From positions 1 through 9,055 of the forward strand of contig JAAUSP010000293.1 in the NCBI GenBank assembly GCA_012032575.1: DNA of 9,055 bases, written 5' to 3'. Positions within the stretch are counted from its first letter, which is position 1; each line of letters starts with the position of its first letter. The translations under genes and the position numbers were made by a program. The stretch comes from Anaerolineales bacterium (lineage in GTDB: Bacteria > Chloroflexota > Anaerolineae > 4572-78 > J111). The notes under the pieces are model-generated. The model did not search any database, was not told where the DNA came from, and worked only from the letters and a program-made list of their open reading frames with translations. Of this stretch, positions 1-6,510 are shown piece by piece.

Positions 1-1748
1 GCTTCCAGCGAAGATTTCCGCAGCTTGGCATCAAAGGATTGGGTCAATTCGTTATCGGGAATAGGGATGTTGAGCGCCACTTCCAAAAGCGGCAGGCGGG
101 GGGCCAGGGCCGGATCAATCAACTTGAGCTGCTGTTCCAGTTGGGTAATCTGCTCTGGTGCTTCGCGGATAGAGTCAAGGTGGAAGAAGCCGCGCCAGAT
201 GGAATGCCAGACCAGATAAGTGATATTGGTACCGTAAGATTGACATTCGCCGCCGTAGGCAACCATCTGATAATCATTGGCCAGACGAATGACCTCGGCC
301 ATCAGACGAGATTTGCCCATGCCCGCCTCAGCAACGATGCTGATGATTTGACCATGTCCATCGAGAACCTGGTTCAACTTCTGCCGGATCAGATTCAGCT
401 CAGCTTCTCGCCCGACCATAGGCAGGGAATACGTTGGTTCCTGCAAATGAATCGCCTGGCGTTCTTTGGGTCCATTCAAGCTGAACACCTTGACCGGCTC
501 GGCTTTGCCTTTAACTTTAAACGGAGGCAGGCTGTCCCAACTAAAACTGTCGGCAATCGGTTGACGGGCGTTGGCACTGACCAGAATTTGGCCGGGGGCG
601 GCCGCTTGCATCAGCCGAGCCGCCAGATTTACATCGTCGCCCATAACCCCATAGGTACGGCGCATAGTTCCGCCGTAAGCCCCGGTATAGATTTGGCCCT
701 GGCTGATGCCGATTTTGACATTGCTGATAAAACTGAGAGCGGCGGGTAAATTGCACAATTCCAACGCTGCGGCAACCGTTCTTCGGGTGTCGTCTTCGTG
801 GGCAATGGGTGCGCCAAAGGCTGTGTAGAGATAACTCCCTTTATCACCCACCGTTAACTGGAGGAGATACCCCTCGTAGCGGGCCAGAATGGTTTGCACC
901 CAACAAATGTAGGTATCGAGTTTGTTTCCGGCTCGCTCGTCCTCATCAAAATCAATGCCGTCAAAACTTAAAAATAATACCACGGCCGGGCGAAGTTCTG
1001 CCAGAAATTCACCTTTGCCGGCATGGAGTCGCTCGTACACCGGCGGCAGCAGCCAGGGACGTACTTGTTCCTCAGTTAGAGATGGCTCTTGATTGGGCCA
1101 GGGCTGAGGGAGAATAGTCTGGCTCAAGCCACCGATAACGCCAAAGGATTGTCCATCGGGATCGGTCCGAAAGGCGGTTACACGTAGGGTATGGCTTAAC
1201 TGGGCCAATACCTCTGGAGCTACTACCACCTCGCCCTTGGTGGCATGATGCTCAGCCGTGGCCATCCGATCCAGGGTTGCCCCGGCCAGCACATCAATAT
1301 ACTGTATCTCCGGGTCGCCCACCAAAAAGCGCCGAACCGGCCCAACCGCCACTGCTGCTTTCATAGCCAGTGATACGGTCCCGGCCCCGGGGATTTCGAG
1401 GGCAGCGAATTGGGCCATAGCCCGCTGCATATCCAGGCCGCAAGCTGTAGCCCGCCGGCCATCATCGCCGTCGAGCCAGCAAGTCACCGCGTCGCCGCTC
1501 AGGGCAATAACACTGCCGCCATAGCGGTGAACTTCAGACACCAGGGCATCGTAAATTCGGTTTAATTCGTGGGTAAGCTCTTCGGGTCCGCGTCGGGGCC
1601 CGTAAGCCTTGAGCATAGCTTCGGTTAGTGGAGTAAAGCCAGAAATATCGGCAAACAGGGCGCTGCCCTGGGTACGGTCAGGCAGGCTGGTTCCGGTGGA
1701 CAGCGCCAGACAGCGGTCCATCGGAATGTAGGCGATTTTTGACTCCAT
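1..1748 (-). CDS. Soluble-adenylyl-cyclase-like protein: two cyclase homology domains plus NTPase module (C-terminus beyond left edge)
   Basis: The minus frame is open from the ATG at 1748 to the window edge, giving 582 codons with no stop. Residues ~28-205 form a first class III cyclase homology domain with both metal-binding aspartates, D34 (ADISGF) and D86 (SGDAV). Residues ~253-425 form a second one. It has lost the first metal aspartate (LFLSFDG) but carries K303 (GDKGS) and N374 and R378 in GDDVNLAAR. An NTPase module starts near 444 (MVGREAEL), with a P-loop AEAGMGKS at 473-480; the usual first glycine is Ala473. This is the order found in soluble adenylyl cyclase, so conversion of ATP to cAMP at one composite site is the likely reaction; family members continue with a long ATPase and helical-repeat region. 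No signal peptide or membrane segment is seen, so it is probably cytoplasmic. The start fits a GGGGAG ribosome site 10 bases upstream. The shadow reading frames on the plus strand are not credible. Confidence 0.9.
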   Translation of the reverse strand, partial: MESKIAYIPMDRCLALSTGTSLPDRTQGSALFADISGFTPLTEAMLKAYGPRRGPEELTHELNRIYDALVSEVHRYGGSVIALSGDAVTCWLDGDDGRRATACGLDMQRAMAQFAALEIPGAGTVSLAMKAAVAVGPVRRFLVGDPEIQYIDVLAGATLDRMATAEHHATKGEVVVAPEVLAQLSHTLRVTAFRTDPDGQSFGVIGGLSQTILPQPWPNQEPSLTEEQVRPWLLPPVYERLHAGKGEFLAELRPAVVLFLSFDGIDFDEDERAGNKLDTYICWVQTILARYEGYLLQLTVGDKGSYLYTAFGAPIAHEDDTRRTVAAALELCNLPAALSFISNVKIGISQGQIYTGAYGGTMRRTYGVMGDDVNLAARLMQAAAPGQILVSANARQPIADSFSWDSLPPFKVKGKAEPVKVFSLNGPKERQAIHLQEPTYSLPMVGREAELNLIRQKLNQVLDGHGQIISIVAEAGMGKSRLMAEVIRLANDYQMVAYGGECQSYGTNITYLVWHSIWRGFFHLDSIREAPEQITQLEQQLKLIDPALAPRLPLLEVALNIPIPDNELTQSFDAKLRKSSLE

Positions 1749-1777
1749 ATTCTTATATCTCCCCAAGATGTACAAGC

Positions 1778-1786
1778 ATCATAACA
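1778..1786 (-). promoter_or_regulatory. Candidate extended -10 promoter for the cyclase gene
   Basis: On the minus strand the sequence reads TGT-TATGAT, an extended -10 element with five of six matches to TATAAT. No good -35 hexamer lies at the right distance. A start of transcription near 1771 would give a leader of about 22 bases containing the GGGGAG site at 1764-1759, which fits the gene start at 1748. This is inferred from pattern alone. Confidence 0.4.
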
Positions 1787-1951
1787 CAGAAAGTTTAAGA
1801 GTAGAATGGTAATAACAGGCTATTGAGGCAGTTTTTTTGAGTGAGTTTTTCCGATGAAAAGGGTAGATAATAAGCGCATCTGCCAGAGGGGGCGTTTTAT
1901 CTCTGGTAGTCTGCCCTGGCTTATGGTAAAATAACAAGAGTATGGGTTCTT

Positions 1952-1980
1952 TTGTTGTTCCCGACCCCGGTGAGGATATT
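1952..1980 (+). promoter_or_regulatory. Weak candidate promoter for the dehydrogenase-protease pair
   Basis: TTGTTG (1952-1957) and GATATT (1975-1980) are separated by exactly 17 bases. They match the -35 and -10 consensus at three and four of six positions. It would give a leader of about 85 bases before the start at 2075. The match is modest and could be chance. Confidence 0.25.
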
Positions 1981-2060
1981 TTAGTCAAGTAACGCAACAC
2001 CCACAAACGCTTCGGGTCAATTCTGAGCCTGTTTATTCTGTAGAAGTTGCGTACCCAAAT

Positions 2061-2067
2061 GAAGGGA
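2061..2067 (+). promoter_or_regulatory. Ribosome binding site of the dehydrogenase gene
   Basis: GAAGGGA lies 7 bases before the ATG at 2075. It fixes that ATG as the start and shows the gene still has intact translation signals despite its internal deletion. Confidence 0.6.
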
Positions 2068-2074
2068 ATGATCT

Positions 2075-2836
2075 ATGAAAGTGATGCAGCTTGCCCGGCC
2101 TGCTCCCATTGAGCATGCGCCGCTGGCTGCGGGCGAGCTTGACCTGCCCGAACCCAGCCCAGGGCAAATCCGCTTTACCGGACTGCACGCCAACGGCGGT
2201 TTTGCCGAGTATCTGGTTGTACCGGAGCAGTTTGCCTATCCTATCCCGGTCATTTTTGATAGTGTCGAGGCTGCGCCGCTGCTGTGCGCCGGAGTGGTAG
2301 GGTATCGCTCGCTGCGGCTGAGCCGGGTGCAGCCAGGGCAGCGTTTGGGGTTGTACGGCTTTGGCGCGTCGGCCCATTTGGTGCTGCAAGTGGCCCGCCA
2401 TTGGGGTTGTGAAGTATTTGTGTTTACGCGAAAAGGCCATCATCGCCGGTTGGCCCGGTCGCTGGGGGCGGTTTGGGCGGGAGGGGCAGAGGATGACCCC
2501 GGCGCTATGATGGACAGCAGCATTATCTTTGCCCCGGCAGGCTGGCTGGTCCCGCTGGCTTTGCAGCGGCTGGAGCGAGGCGGCACGCTGGCCCTGGGCG
2601 GCATCCATATGAGTCCCCTTCCCGAAATGCCCTATGACTTGCTTTGGCACGAGCGCACCCTTCAAAGCGTAGCCAACAGCACCCGCCAGGATGTGCTGGA
2701 CTTTTTGCGTGTGGCGGCAGAAATACCGCTCCAGCCCGAAACCGAACGGTTTCCCCTGGAGCAGGCCAACGAGGCGCTGCTGCGGCTAAAGCAGGGTCAA
2801 ATCAACGGAGCGGCAGTATTGGAAGTGAAACAATGA
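2075..2836 (+). CDS. Zinc-type alcohol dehydrogenase family protein lacking most of its catalytic domain
   Basis: This 253-residue protein belongs to the medium-chain dehydrogenase/reductase superfamily and resembles the roughly 330-residue zinc-binding alcohol dehydrogenase subfamily. Residues 1-33 match the usual start, ending in the PEPSPGQIR strand. The sequence then jumps at residues 33-34 straight to [13 protein letters not shown], which in relatives lies just after the structural-zinc cysteine cluster. About 75-80 residues are missing, including the CGVCRTD-type catalytic cysteine, the GHE histidine and the four structural cysteines. The Rossmann NAD(P)-binding half (~88-200, YGFGASAH at 94-101) and the C-terminal part of the fold are well kept. 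A zinc-dependent redox reaction is therefore unlikely. The frame, start signal and stop are intact, so it could make a stable nucleotide-binding remnant, or the deletion could be an assembly error. Its stop overlaps the next start (ATGA), which implies translational coupling. Confidence 0.85.
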   Translation: MKVMQLARPAPIEHAPLAAGELDLPEPSPGQIRFTGLHANGGFAEYLVVPEQFAYPIPVIFDSVEAAPLLCAGVVGYRSLRLSRVQPGQRLGLYGFGASAHLVLQVARHWGCEVFVFTRKGHHRRLARSLGAVWAGGAEDDPGAMMDSSIIFAPAGWLVPLALQRLERGGTLALGGIHMSPLPEMPYDLLWHERTLQSVANSTRQDVLDFLRVAAEIPLQPETERFPLEQANEALLRLKQGQINGAAVLEVKQ

Positions 2837-3594
2837 ATCTAAAGCCTCTTTTTAACGCATCGGTTCGAGAAGATTTTTCGCCGCAGCAAACCCTTAGCCT
2901 GATTGGACTGGCCGGACTGGCAACGCTGCTGATGGCTTTTATCCCCTGGCTGGGCTGGCTGAACTATCCCTTCCGGCTGCTGCTGACCATGGTTCACGAG
3001 CTGGGACATGGTCTGGCGGCGCTGCTGACCGGCGGGACGTTCATTCGCTTTGTAGTCTTTCCCAATGGGGCAGGTCTGGCTTACACTGCCGGCGGCTGGC
3101 GTTGGGTGATTGTCCCGGCGGGATACGTGGGAGTGGCCTTATTCGGAGCGGCCTTGATCAGGCTGGGGCGGAGCCACCAATGGAGCCGGCTGGCCCTGGC
3201 GGTTATAGGCGGCCTGATGGGGCTGCTTGCGCTGCGTTATGGCGTGCCCAGTATTATCTCAGGCGATTTTCTGAGCGGGCTTTTGACCACCGTCAGCGGG
3301 GTGGCGTTTGGCGGCTTTTTTGTCTGGGTGGCCTTGAAAGCAGCGCCAGGCTGGATTGTTTTCCTGCTCCATTTAGTCGCTATTCAGGCCGGGCTAACGG
3401 CTTTTTCTGATTTGATGGTGGTGATGGGCTTATCGCTCAATTTCTTTAACGCCCCGGCCAACGACGCCCGCTCGATGGCCGAAATGACCCTTATCCCGGC
3501 AATTGTCTGGGCAGTGGTCTGGGCCGGTCTGGCGGCGGTATTGATCGGCGGAGCGATTTGGGTAACGTGGGCGCAGGGAGGCGAGGAGAAGTGA
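2833..3594 (+). CDS. M50-type (M50B-like) integral membrane zinc metalloprotease
   Basis: This 253-residue, highly hydrophobic protein carries the zinc protease signature HELGH at residues 55-59 in a membrane segment ([19 protein letters not shown]), the hallmark of the M50B-like peptidase family. His55 and His59 should bind zinc and Glu56 should be the catalytic base. Asp193 in FSDLMVV, inside a late hydrophobic segment, is the best candidate third ligand. Hydrophobic stretches are near 22-41, 46-68, 91-109, 118-137, 147-169, 173-190 and 220-246, so it spans the membrane about six times. The ATG at 2833 overlaps the dehydrogenase stop. The frame is open upstream to 2644, but that part lies inside the dehydrogenase gene and does not look like protein, so 2833 is the start. 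Substrate unknown. Relatives include site-2 proteases that cleave membrane-bound regulators, but no PDZ domain or partner anti-sigma factor is seen here. Confidence 0.85.
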   Translation: MNLKPLFNASVREDFSPQQTLSLIGLAGLATLLMAFIPWLGWLNYPFRLLLTMVHELGHGLAALLTGGTFIRFVVFPNGAGLAYTAGGWRWVIVPAGYVGVALFGAALIRLGRSHQWSRLALAVIGGLMGLLALRYGVPSIISGDFLSGLLTTVSGVAFGGFFVWVALKAAPGWIVFLLHLVAIQAGLTAFSDLMVVMGLSLNFFNAPANDARSMAEMTLIPAIVWAVVWAGLAAVLIGGAIWVTWAQGGEEK

Positions 3595-3668
3595 TACAAA
3601 GAGGTGTGAGGCGAGGATTGGGTAGTAGTTCTTCGCCTCACATCTCTTCGCCCGCTTCTCGTCGCCTC
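3578..3668. terminator. Nested inverted repeat between convergent genes, probable bidirectional terminator
   Basis: The inner stem pairs 3601-3617 with 3630-3646 (17 bp, two of them G-U as read on the plus strand, 12-base loop). The outer arms 3578-3591 and 3655-3668 are complementary at 13 of 14 positions. The outer left arm overlaps the end of the protease gene (stop 3592-3594) and the outer right arm overlaps the response-regulator stop (3669-3667). The arms share the motif GAGGCGAGGA, so the structure also contains direct repeats. There is no long T-run on either side (only CTCTTTGT on the minus strand), so intrinsic termination is likely but not textbook. Confidence 0.6.
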
Positions 3669-4080
3669 AGTTATAGATTTCCCAGACTCCCTCACCGTCC
3701 ATGATCCGGCGGATCTGGTCGGGAAAGCGATTACGGTTGAGGGGCTTGCCCAAAAAGCCGTTGAAGCCGGCGGCCTGGGCCTTGGCGATTTCGGTACTGG
3801 CATCGCGGGCGGTTACGGCCACGATGGGGACATTTTTAAGGGCCGGCTCTTTCTTGAGTTGGGCCAGCACTTCGTAACCATCGCCGTCGGGCAGGCCCAA
3901 ATCCAAAAAGATCATATCTACCTTGGTCATCTTTTTAGCCCGGTCTACGGCGTCGCGGGCAAAGCGTTCCATCACGGTGCGGACCCCAATGCGTCGCAGC
4001 ATCACCGAGAGAATCGCCAGACCGGAGGCGTCGTCTTCTACTACCAGGGCTATATAGTTTTGAAATTTATCACTGCTCAT
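3667..4080 (-). CDS. Single-domain (CheY/DivK-like) response regulator
   Basis: The 137 residues make one complete receiver domain and nothing else. The acidic pocket is E15-D16-D17 (VVEDD), the phosphoacceptor is D60 (IFLDLGLPDGDG), the switch threonine is T90 (VAVTA) and the conserved lysine is K112 (LGKPL). It has no DNA-binding, enzymatic or other output domain, so phosphorylation should change its binding to a partner protein or pass phosphate onward. The ATG at 4080 is preceded by AGAGGA six bases upstream. The gene lies 27 bases after the kinase 1 stop in the same direction and is the last gene of the kinase 2-kinase 1-regulator operon. Its stop sits inside a large inverted repeat shared with the convergent protease gene. 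The cognate kinase is inferred from position only. Confidence 0.92.
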   Translation of the reverse strand: MSSDKFQNYIALVVEDDASGLAILSVMLRRIGVRTVMERFARDAVDRAKKMTKVDMIFLDLGLPDGDGYEVLAQLKKEPALKNVPIVAVTARDASTEIAKAQAAGFNGFLGKPLNRNRFPDQIRRIMDGEGVWEIYN

Positions 4081-4107
4081 GAGAAATCCTCTTTGTTTTG
4101 GAATTAC

Positions 4108-5259
4108 TTACTCAGCGACCGCAGCCATACTGTTGCGGCGGCCAGATGTTATTTGTTCAACCGGCAGAGCCACCGTGAAGGTTGTCCCTTGTCCGGGATG
4201 GCTTTCAACTTCGATGTAACCTCCATGCAGCTCCACCAGTGATTTGGTAATGGGCAGGCTCAGGCCGACACTCGCGTGCTCGCGGCGGTCGGATAAGCCT
4301 TCGCCGGTGAACTGCTGAAAGAGGGTGGGCAGCAGCGCAGCGTTGATGCCCCGGCCGGTATCGGCCATTTCGATGACCACGTGCCCATTGTTGGCATAAG
4401 CTTTAAGCCAGACGGCCCCAGTGTCGGTAAAAAAAGCTGCATTGGAAAGCAGGTTGAACAATATCTGGCGCAGCCGCAGCCGGTCAGCCATCACCTCTGG
4501 CAGGGTAGGGGCCAGGTCGGTGCTCAATTGCACCGGCTTATCCTGAAGTTTATCCGTCACCAGGGGTATGGTTTCGGAAACCAACTCGGCCAGATTAACG
4601 GGCTGGAGCTGCAAAGTCATCTGGCCTGCTTCTATTTTACTCATATCCAGAATGTTGTTAATTAGATGGAGCAATTTTTCTGCGCCTTGAAGCGCCTGAG
4701 TCAGCAAGGCCGTCTGGTCGGGGTTGAGCGGGCCGGTGTCGCCGTCAACCACAAAGCCGATGTAATTGATGATCCCGTTGAGCGGAGTGCGCAGCTCGTG
4801 GGTGACGTTAGCCAAAAATTTGCTTTTGAGGCGGGTCAAGGCTTCGGTGGTACGAATAGCCTGGTTCAGTTCCAGGCTCCACACCGCCAGGGCCAATTGT
4901 TTTTGCAAATCCAGTAATATTGACTGCTCACGCCTGGTAAAATCTTGCCCATTAATTTTGGTCCCCAAGAAAAGGGTACCAAGCGAAACATTGTTGACTT
5001 TGAGCGGCAGTTGCATGGAGTAGGGGCTGTGAGACCGGCCGCCAAAAGTGAGTTCGGCGCTGCGCAGCCGGAAATCAGCCGGAATATTCCAACCTACCAA
5101 CGCCTCTAATTCATGCCGCGATTTTATTTTGAGCAGTTCTTGTTGAAACAAACGCAGTCCAATCTTAAAATCTTCAACACTGCCATAAAGCCGCTGCTCC
5201 AGGCGGTGGCGAACATTTCGGTAGACCGGACGGAGAACAAAAAGGCAGTCGCAGTCCAA
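4108..5259 (-). CDS. Histidine kinase 1, C-terminal half (GAF-like, HisKA, ATPase domains) after the frameshift
   Basis: Numbering is for this 383-codon frame. Residues ~18-132 are a linker and degenerate GAF-like domain (LGTLFLGTKINGQDFT near its end). The DHp domain has the phosphoacceptor H154 in THELRTPLN. The ATPase domain has N273 (LLSNA) and D300 (ADTGRG). The glycine-rich G2 box, GTGLGLSI in the neighbouring kinase 2, reads SVGLSLPI here (330-337), and the N-box lysine (NAIKF) is Phe276, so ATP binding may be impaired. The only start is a TTG at 5259 with no ribosome site; residues 8 onward continue the upstream sensor protein, so this is the second half of one 780-residue kinase split by a one-base shift. 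Without repair it would be a soluble fragment that may not be translated. The response regulator follows 27 bases downstream. Confidence 0.8.
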   Translation of the reverse strand: MDCDCLFVLRPVYRNVRHRLEQRLYGSVEDFKIGLRLFQQELLKIKSRHELEALVGWNIPADFRLRSAELTFGGRSHSPYSMQLPLKVNNVSLGTLFLGTKINGQDFTRREQSILLDLQKQLALAVWSLELNQAIRTTEALTRLKSKFLANVTHELRTPLNGIINYIGFVVDGDTGPLNPDQTALLTQALQGAEKLLHLINNILDMSKIEAGQMTLQLQPVNLAELVSETIPLVTDKLQDKPVQLSTDLAPTLPEVMADRLRLRQILFNLLSNAAFFTDTGAVWLKAYANNGHVVIEMADTGRGINAALLPTLFQQFTGEGLSDRREHASVGLSLPITKSLVELHGGYIEVESHPGQGTTFTVALPVEQITSGRRNSMAAVAE

Positions 5260-6449
5260 AAAATGGTAGCGAAATCGTTGTAGCGGACATAATCAAGATT
5301 AACGGTGGTGGCATTGATAAAAGCCAGCAGCAAAAAATAGCTGACCAGGGCCGTACTGATTGCCCCCAGATAAAGGGTGTGCAACTGTTGGCTGCGCTTC
5401 AGCTCAAACATCTGGTAGCGCAGAGTGGCAAAGGTGACAGCAATAGGCAGTCCAATCAAGCCGTAGCGCTCCACTGTTTCAAAAATGAGGGTGCGATTTG
5501 AAAAATCCAGCAAAAAACTCAAGGTGATGGCTAACAGGGTAGGTAAAACCAGGCCGAAGAGTAATATACGCGCCTGCTGCCGGGCGGGCAGCGTTTCTGC
5601 CTGCAAAGCAGCGTTTAGCAGCAGGGCTGCCCCGACGATTGCATAAATAGCCGTATAGCTGTTGAGAAATTGGGTGAAATAACCGGTCAATTCGGGTCGG
5701 TCAATCAGGGTGGGTAAATAAACTAGAGTCGGCAGGATGGGCAGATATATCAGCGGCAGCAGGGCGGGCCATGTTTTCAATACCGAGCGCGGAGAAGGAA
5801 AAACTAACAAGAAATGCAGCAGCAGCGGCGGCAGCAATACTTTTCCGGCCAGGGACCCAAAGAAAGTTACATAAAAAAGCCAGCTCCCCACAAAATCCGG
5901 TAAACTGACCAGGGCATAAACCAGAGCGACACTAAACAAGCTAAACAGGCGAATCTGAACAGAATCTGGCCGCCCATACGAGGCAATCATCGCAGTAATC
6001 AGGCCCAGCATAGCAAAAAAAGCCGGGATGACCACCAACTGCAAAAAATCTTCCCCGGTAAAGCCCACCACCGACAAGACTACTTTGGCAATTTGACCCG
6101 TTGGGCTTTTTAGAAAATAGTTAATCGGCTCGCCAACTTCCTGCTGGCGAATATAGTTGATGAGCTGCTCGGAGGAAAAAATTGTGATACCATTGACACT
6201 GAGAATCACATCATCCTCGGCCAACTTGATATTGCGGATGGCTGGTTCACGGGTTTCCCAACCAGGCAGATTACTTTCGGTAATAACCCGGTTTTGATGC
6301 AGGAACCCGGCAAAGGGCTGCCCAATCCACTGCCAGCTCAAGCCAAAATTAACCAGCAGCCAGACTACCGCCAGCCCCAGGCTGCCCATCTGAAATCCGT
6401 ACCACAGCTTATCGAAAGATAGGTTAAAACGTTTTGCCTTCACGGTCAT
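5124..6449 (-). CDS. Histidine kinase 1, N-terminal sensor half (PDZ plus multiple membrane segments), frameshifted at its end
   Basis: The frame has 441 codons, of which the first ~403 look like real protein; the last ~38 (SVRSTEMF onward) are out-of-frame tail. A membrane segment at ~21-40 is followed by an extracytoplasmic PDZ-like domain at ~65-128 (DVILSVNGITI). Eight or nine hydrophobic segments follow, at ~136-157, 166-185, 190-217, 227-248, 266-285, 294-315, 328-345, 360-380 and 391-403, including LLHFLLVFP. This is the input module of a membrane sensor kinase; the ligand is unknown, and PDZ domains usually bind peptide C-termini. The kinase domains lie in the other frame, beginning at 5238. 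The ATG at 6449 has no strong ribosome site, so it may depend on coupling from kinase 2, whose stop is 61 bases upstream. Confidence 0.75.
   Translation of the reverse strand: MTVKAKRFNLSFDKLWYGFQMGSLGLAVVWLLVNFGLSWQWIGQPFAGFLHQNRVITESNLPGWETREPAIRNIKLAEDDVILSVNGITIFSSEQLINYIRQQEVGEPINYFLKSPTGQIAKVVLSVVGFTGEDFLQLVVIPAFFAMLGLITAMIASYGRPDSVQIRLFSLFSVALVYALVSLPDFVGSWLFYVTFFGSLAGKVLLPPLLLHFLLVFPSPRSVLKTWPALLPLIYLPILPTLVYLPTLIDRPELTGYFTQFLNSYTAIYAIVGAALLLNAALQAETLPARQQARILLFGLVLPTLLAITLSFLLDFSNRTLIFETVERYGLIGLPIAVTFATLRYQMFELKRSQQLHTLYLGAISTALVSYFLLLAFINATTVNLDYVRYNDFATIFWTATAFLFSVRSTEMFATAWSSGFMAVLKILRLDCVCFNKNCSK
5239..5243 (-). other. Frameshift point joining the two halves of histidine kinase 1
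   Basis: The coding strand has five T's here (GCC TTT TTG TTC). Six T's would read Ala-Phe-Phe-Val-Leu-Arg and run straight into the kinase half, giving one 780-residue protein from 6449 to 4108 with the phosphoacceptor at His551. The shift is therefore a missing base. The heptamer C-TTT-TTG resembles a -1 slippery site but has C where T is wanted. The explanations are a true frameshift mutation, a homopolymer sequencing error, or inefficient -1 frameshifting. Confidence 0.85.
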
Positions 6450-6510
6450 AAGCTACTGCTGATTTTCTGGACTTATCCCATCCCGAATCCGTAAAGTTTT
6501 GGAACAACCC

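Larger units (their letters stand above)
1749..2074. other. 326-bp divergent intergenic spacer
   Basis: The spacer separates the divergently transcribed cyclase and dehydrogenase genes and is more AT-rich than its flanks. It contains the candidate cyclase promoter, a candidate plus-strand promoter at 1952-1980 and a 9-bp imperfect hairpin (arms 1880-1888 and 1901-1909, one G-U pair, 12-base loop) with no T-run. A 75-codon minus-strand open frame (2006-1779) has no recognisable protein character and overlaps the promoter region. I see no RNA gene, mobile element or attachment site here. Confidence 0.6.

Noticed and set aside
39..749. 236-codon plus-strand open frame
   Set aside because: Antisense shadow of the cyclase gene, whose minus frame shows clear cyclase and P-loop motifs; the plus frame shows no family character.
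1779..2006. 75-codon minus-strand open frame in the spacer
   Set aside because: No family resemblance or ribosome site; it covers the candidate cyclase promoter.
2033..2665. 210-codon minus-strand open frame
   Set aside because: Shadow of the dehydrogenase gene in GC-rich DNA; composition is Gln/Pro/Arg-rich with no domain.
2644..2832. N-terminal extension of the membrane protease
   Set aside because: It lies entirely inside the dehydrogenase in another frame and is low-complexity; the ATGA start at 2833 gives the normal family start.
3384..3803. 139-codon minus-strand frame across the convergent junction
   Set aside because: Overlaps the ends of two well-supported genes in wrong frames and spans the inverted repeat.
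5124..5240. C-terminal tail of the sensor half (SVRSTEMF onward) as real protein
   Set aside because: The same bases in the -1 frame encode the linker conserved with kinase 2, so the tail is an out-of-frame product.
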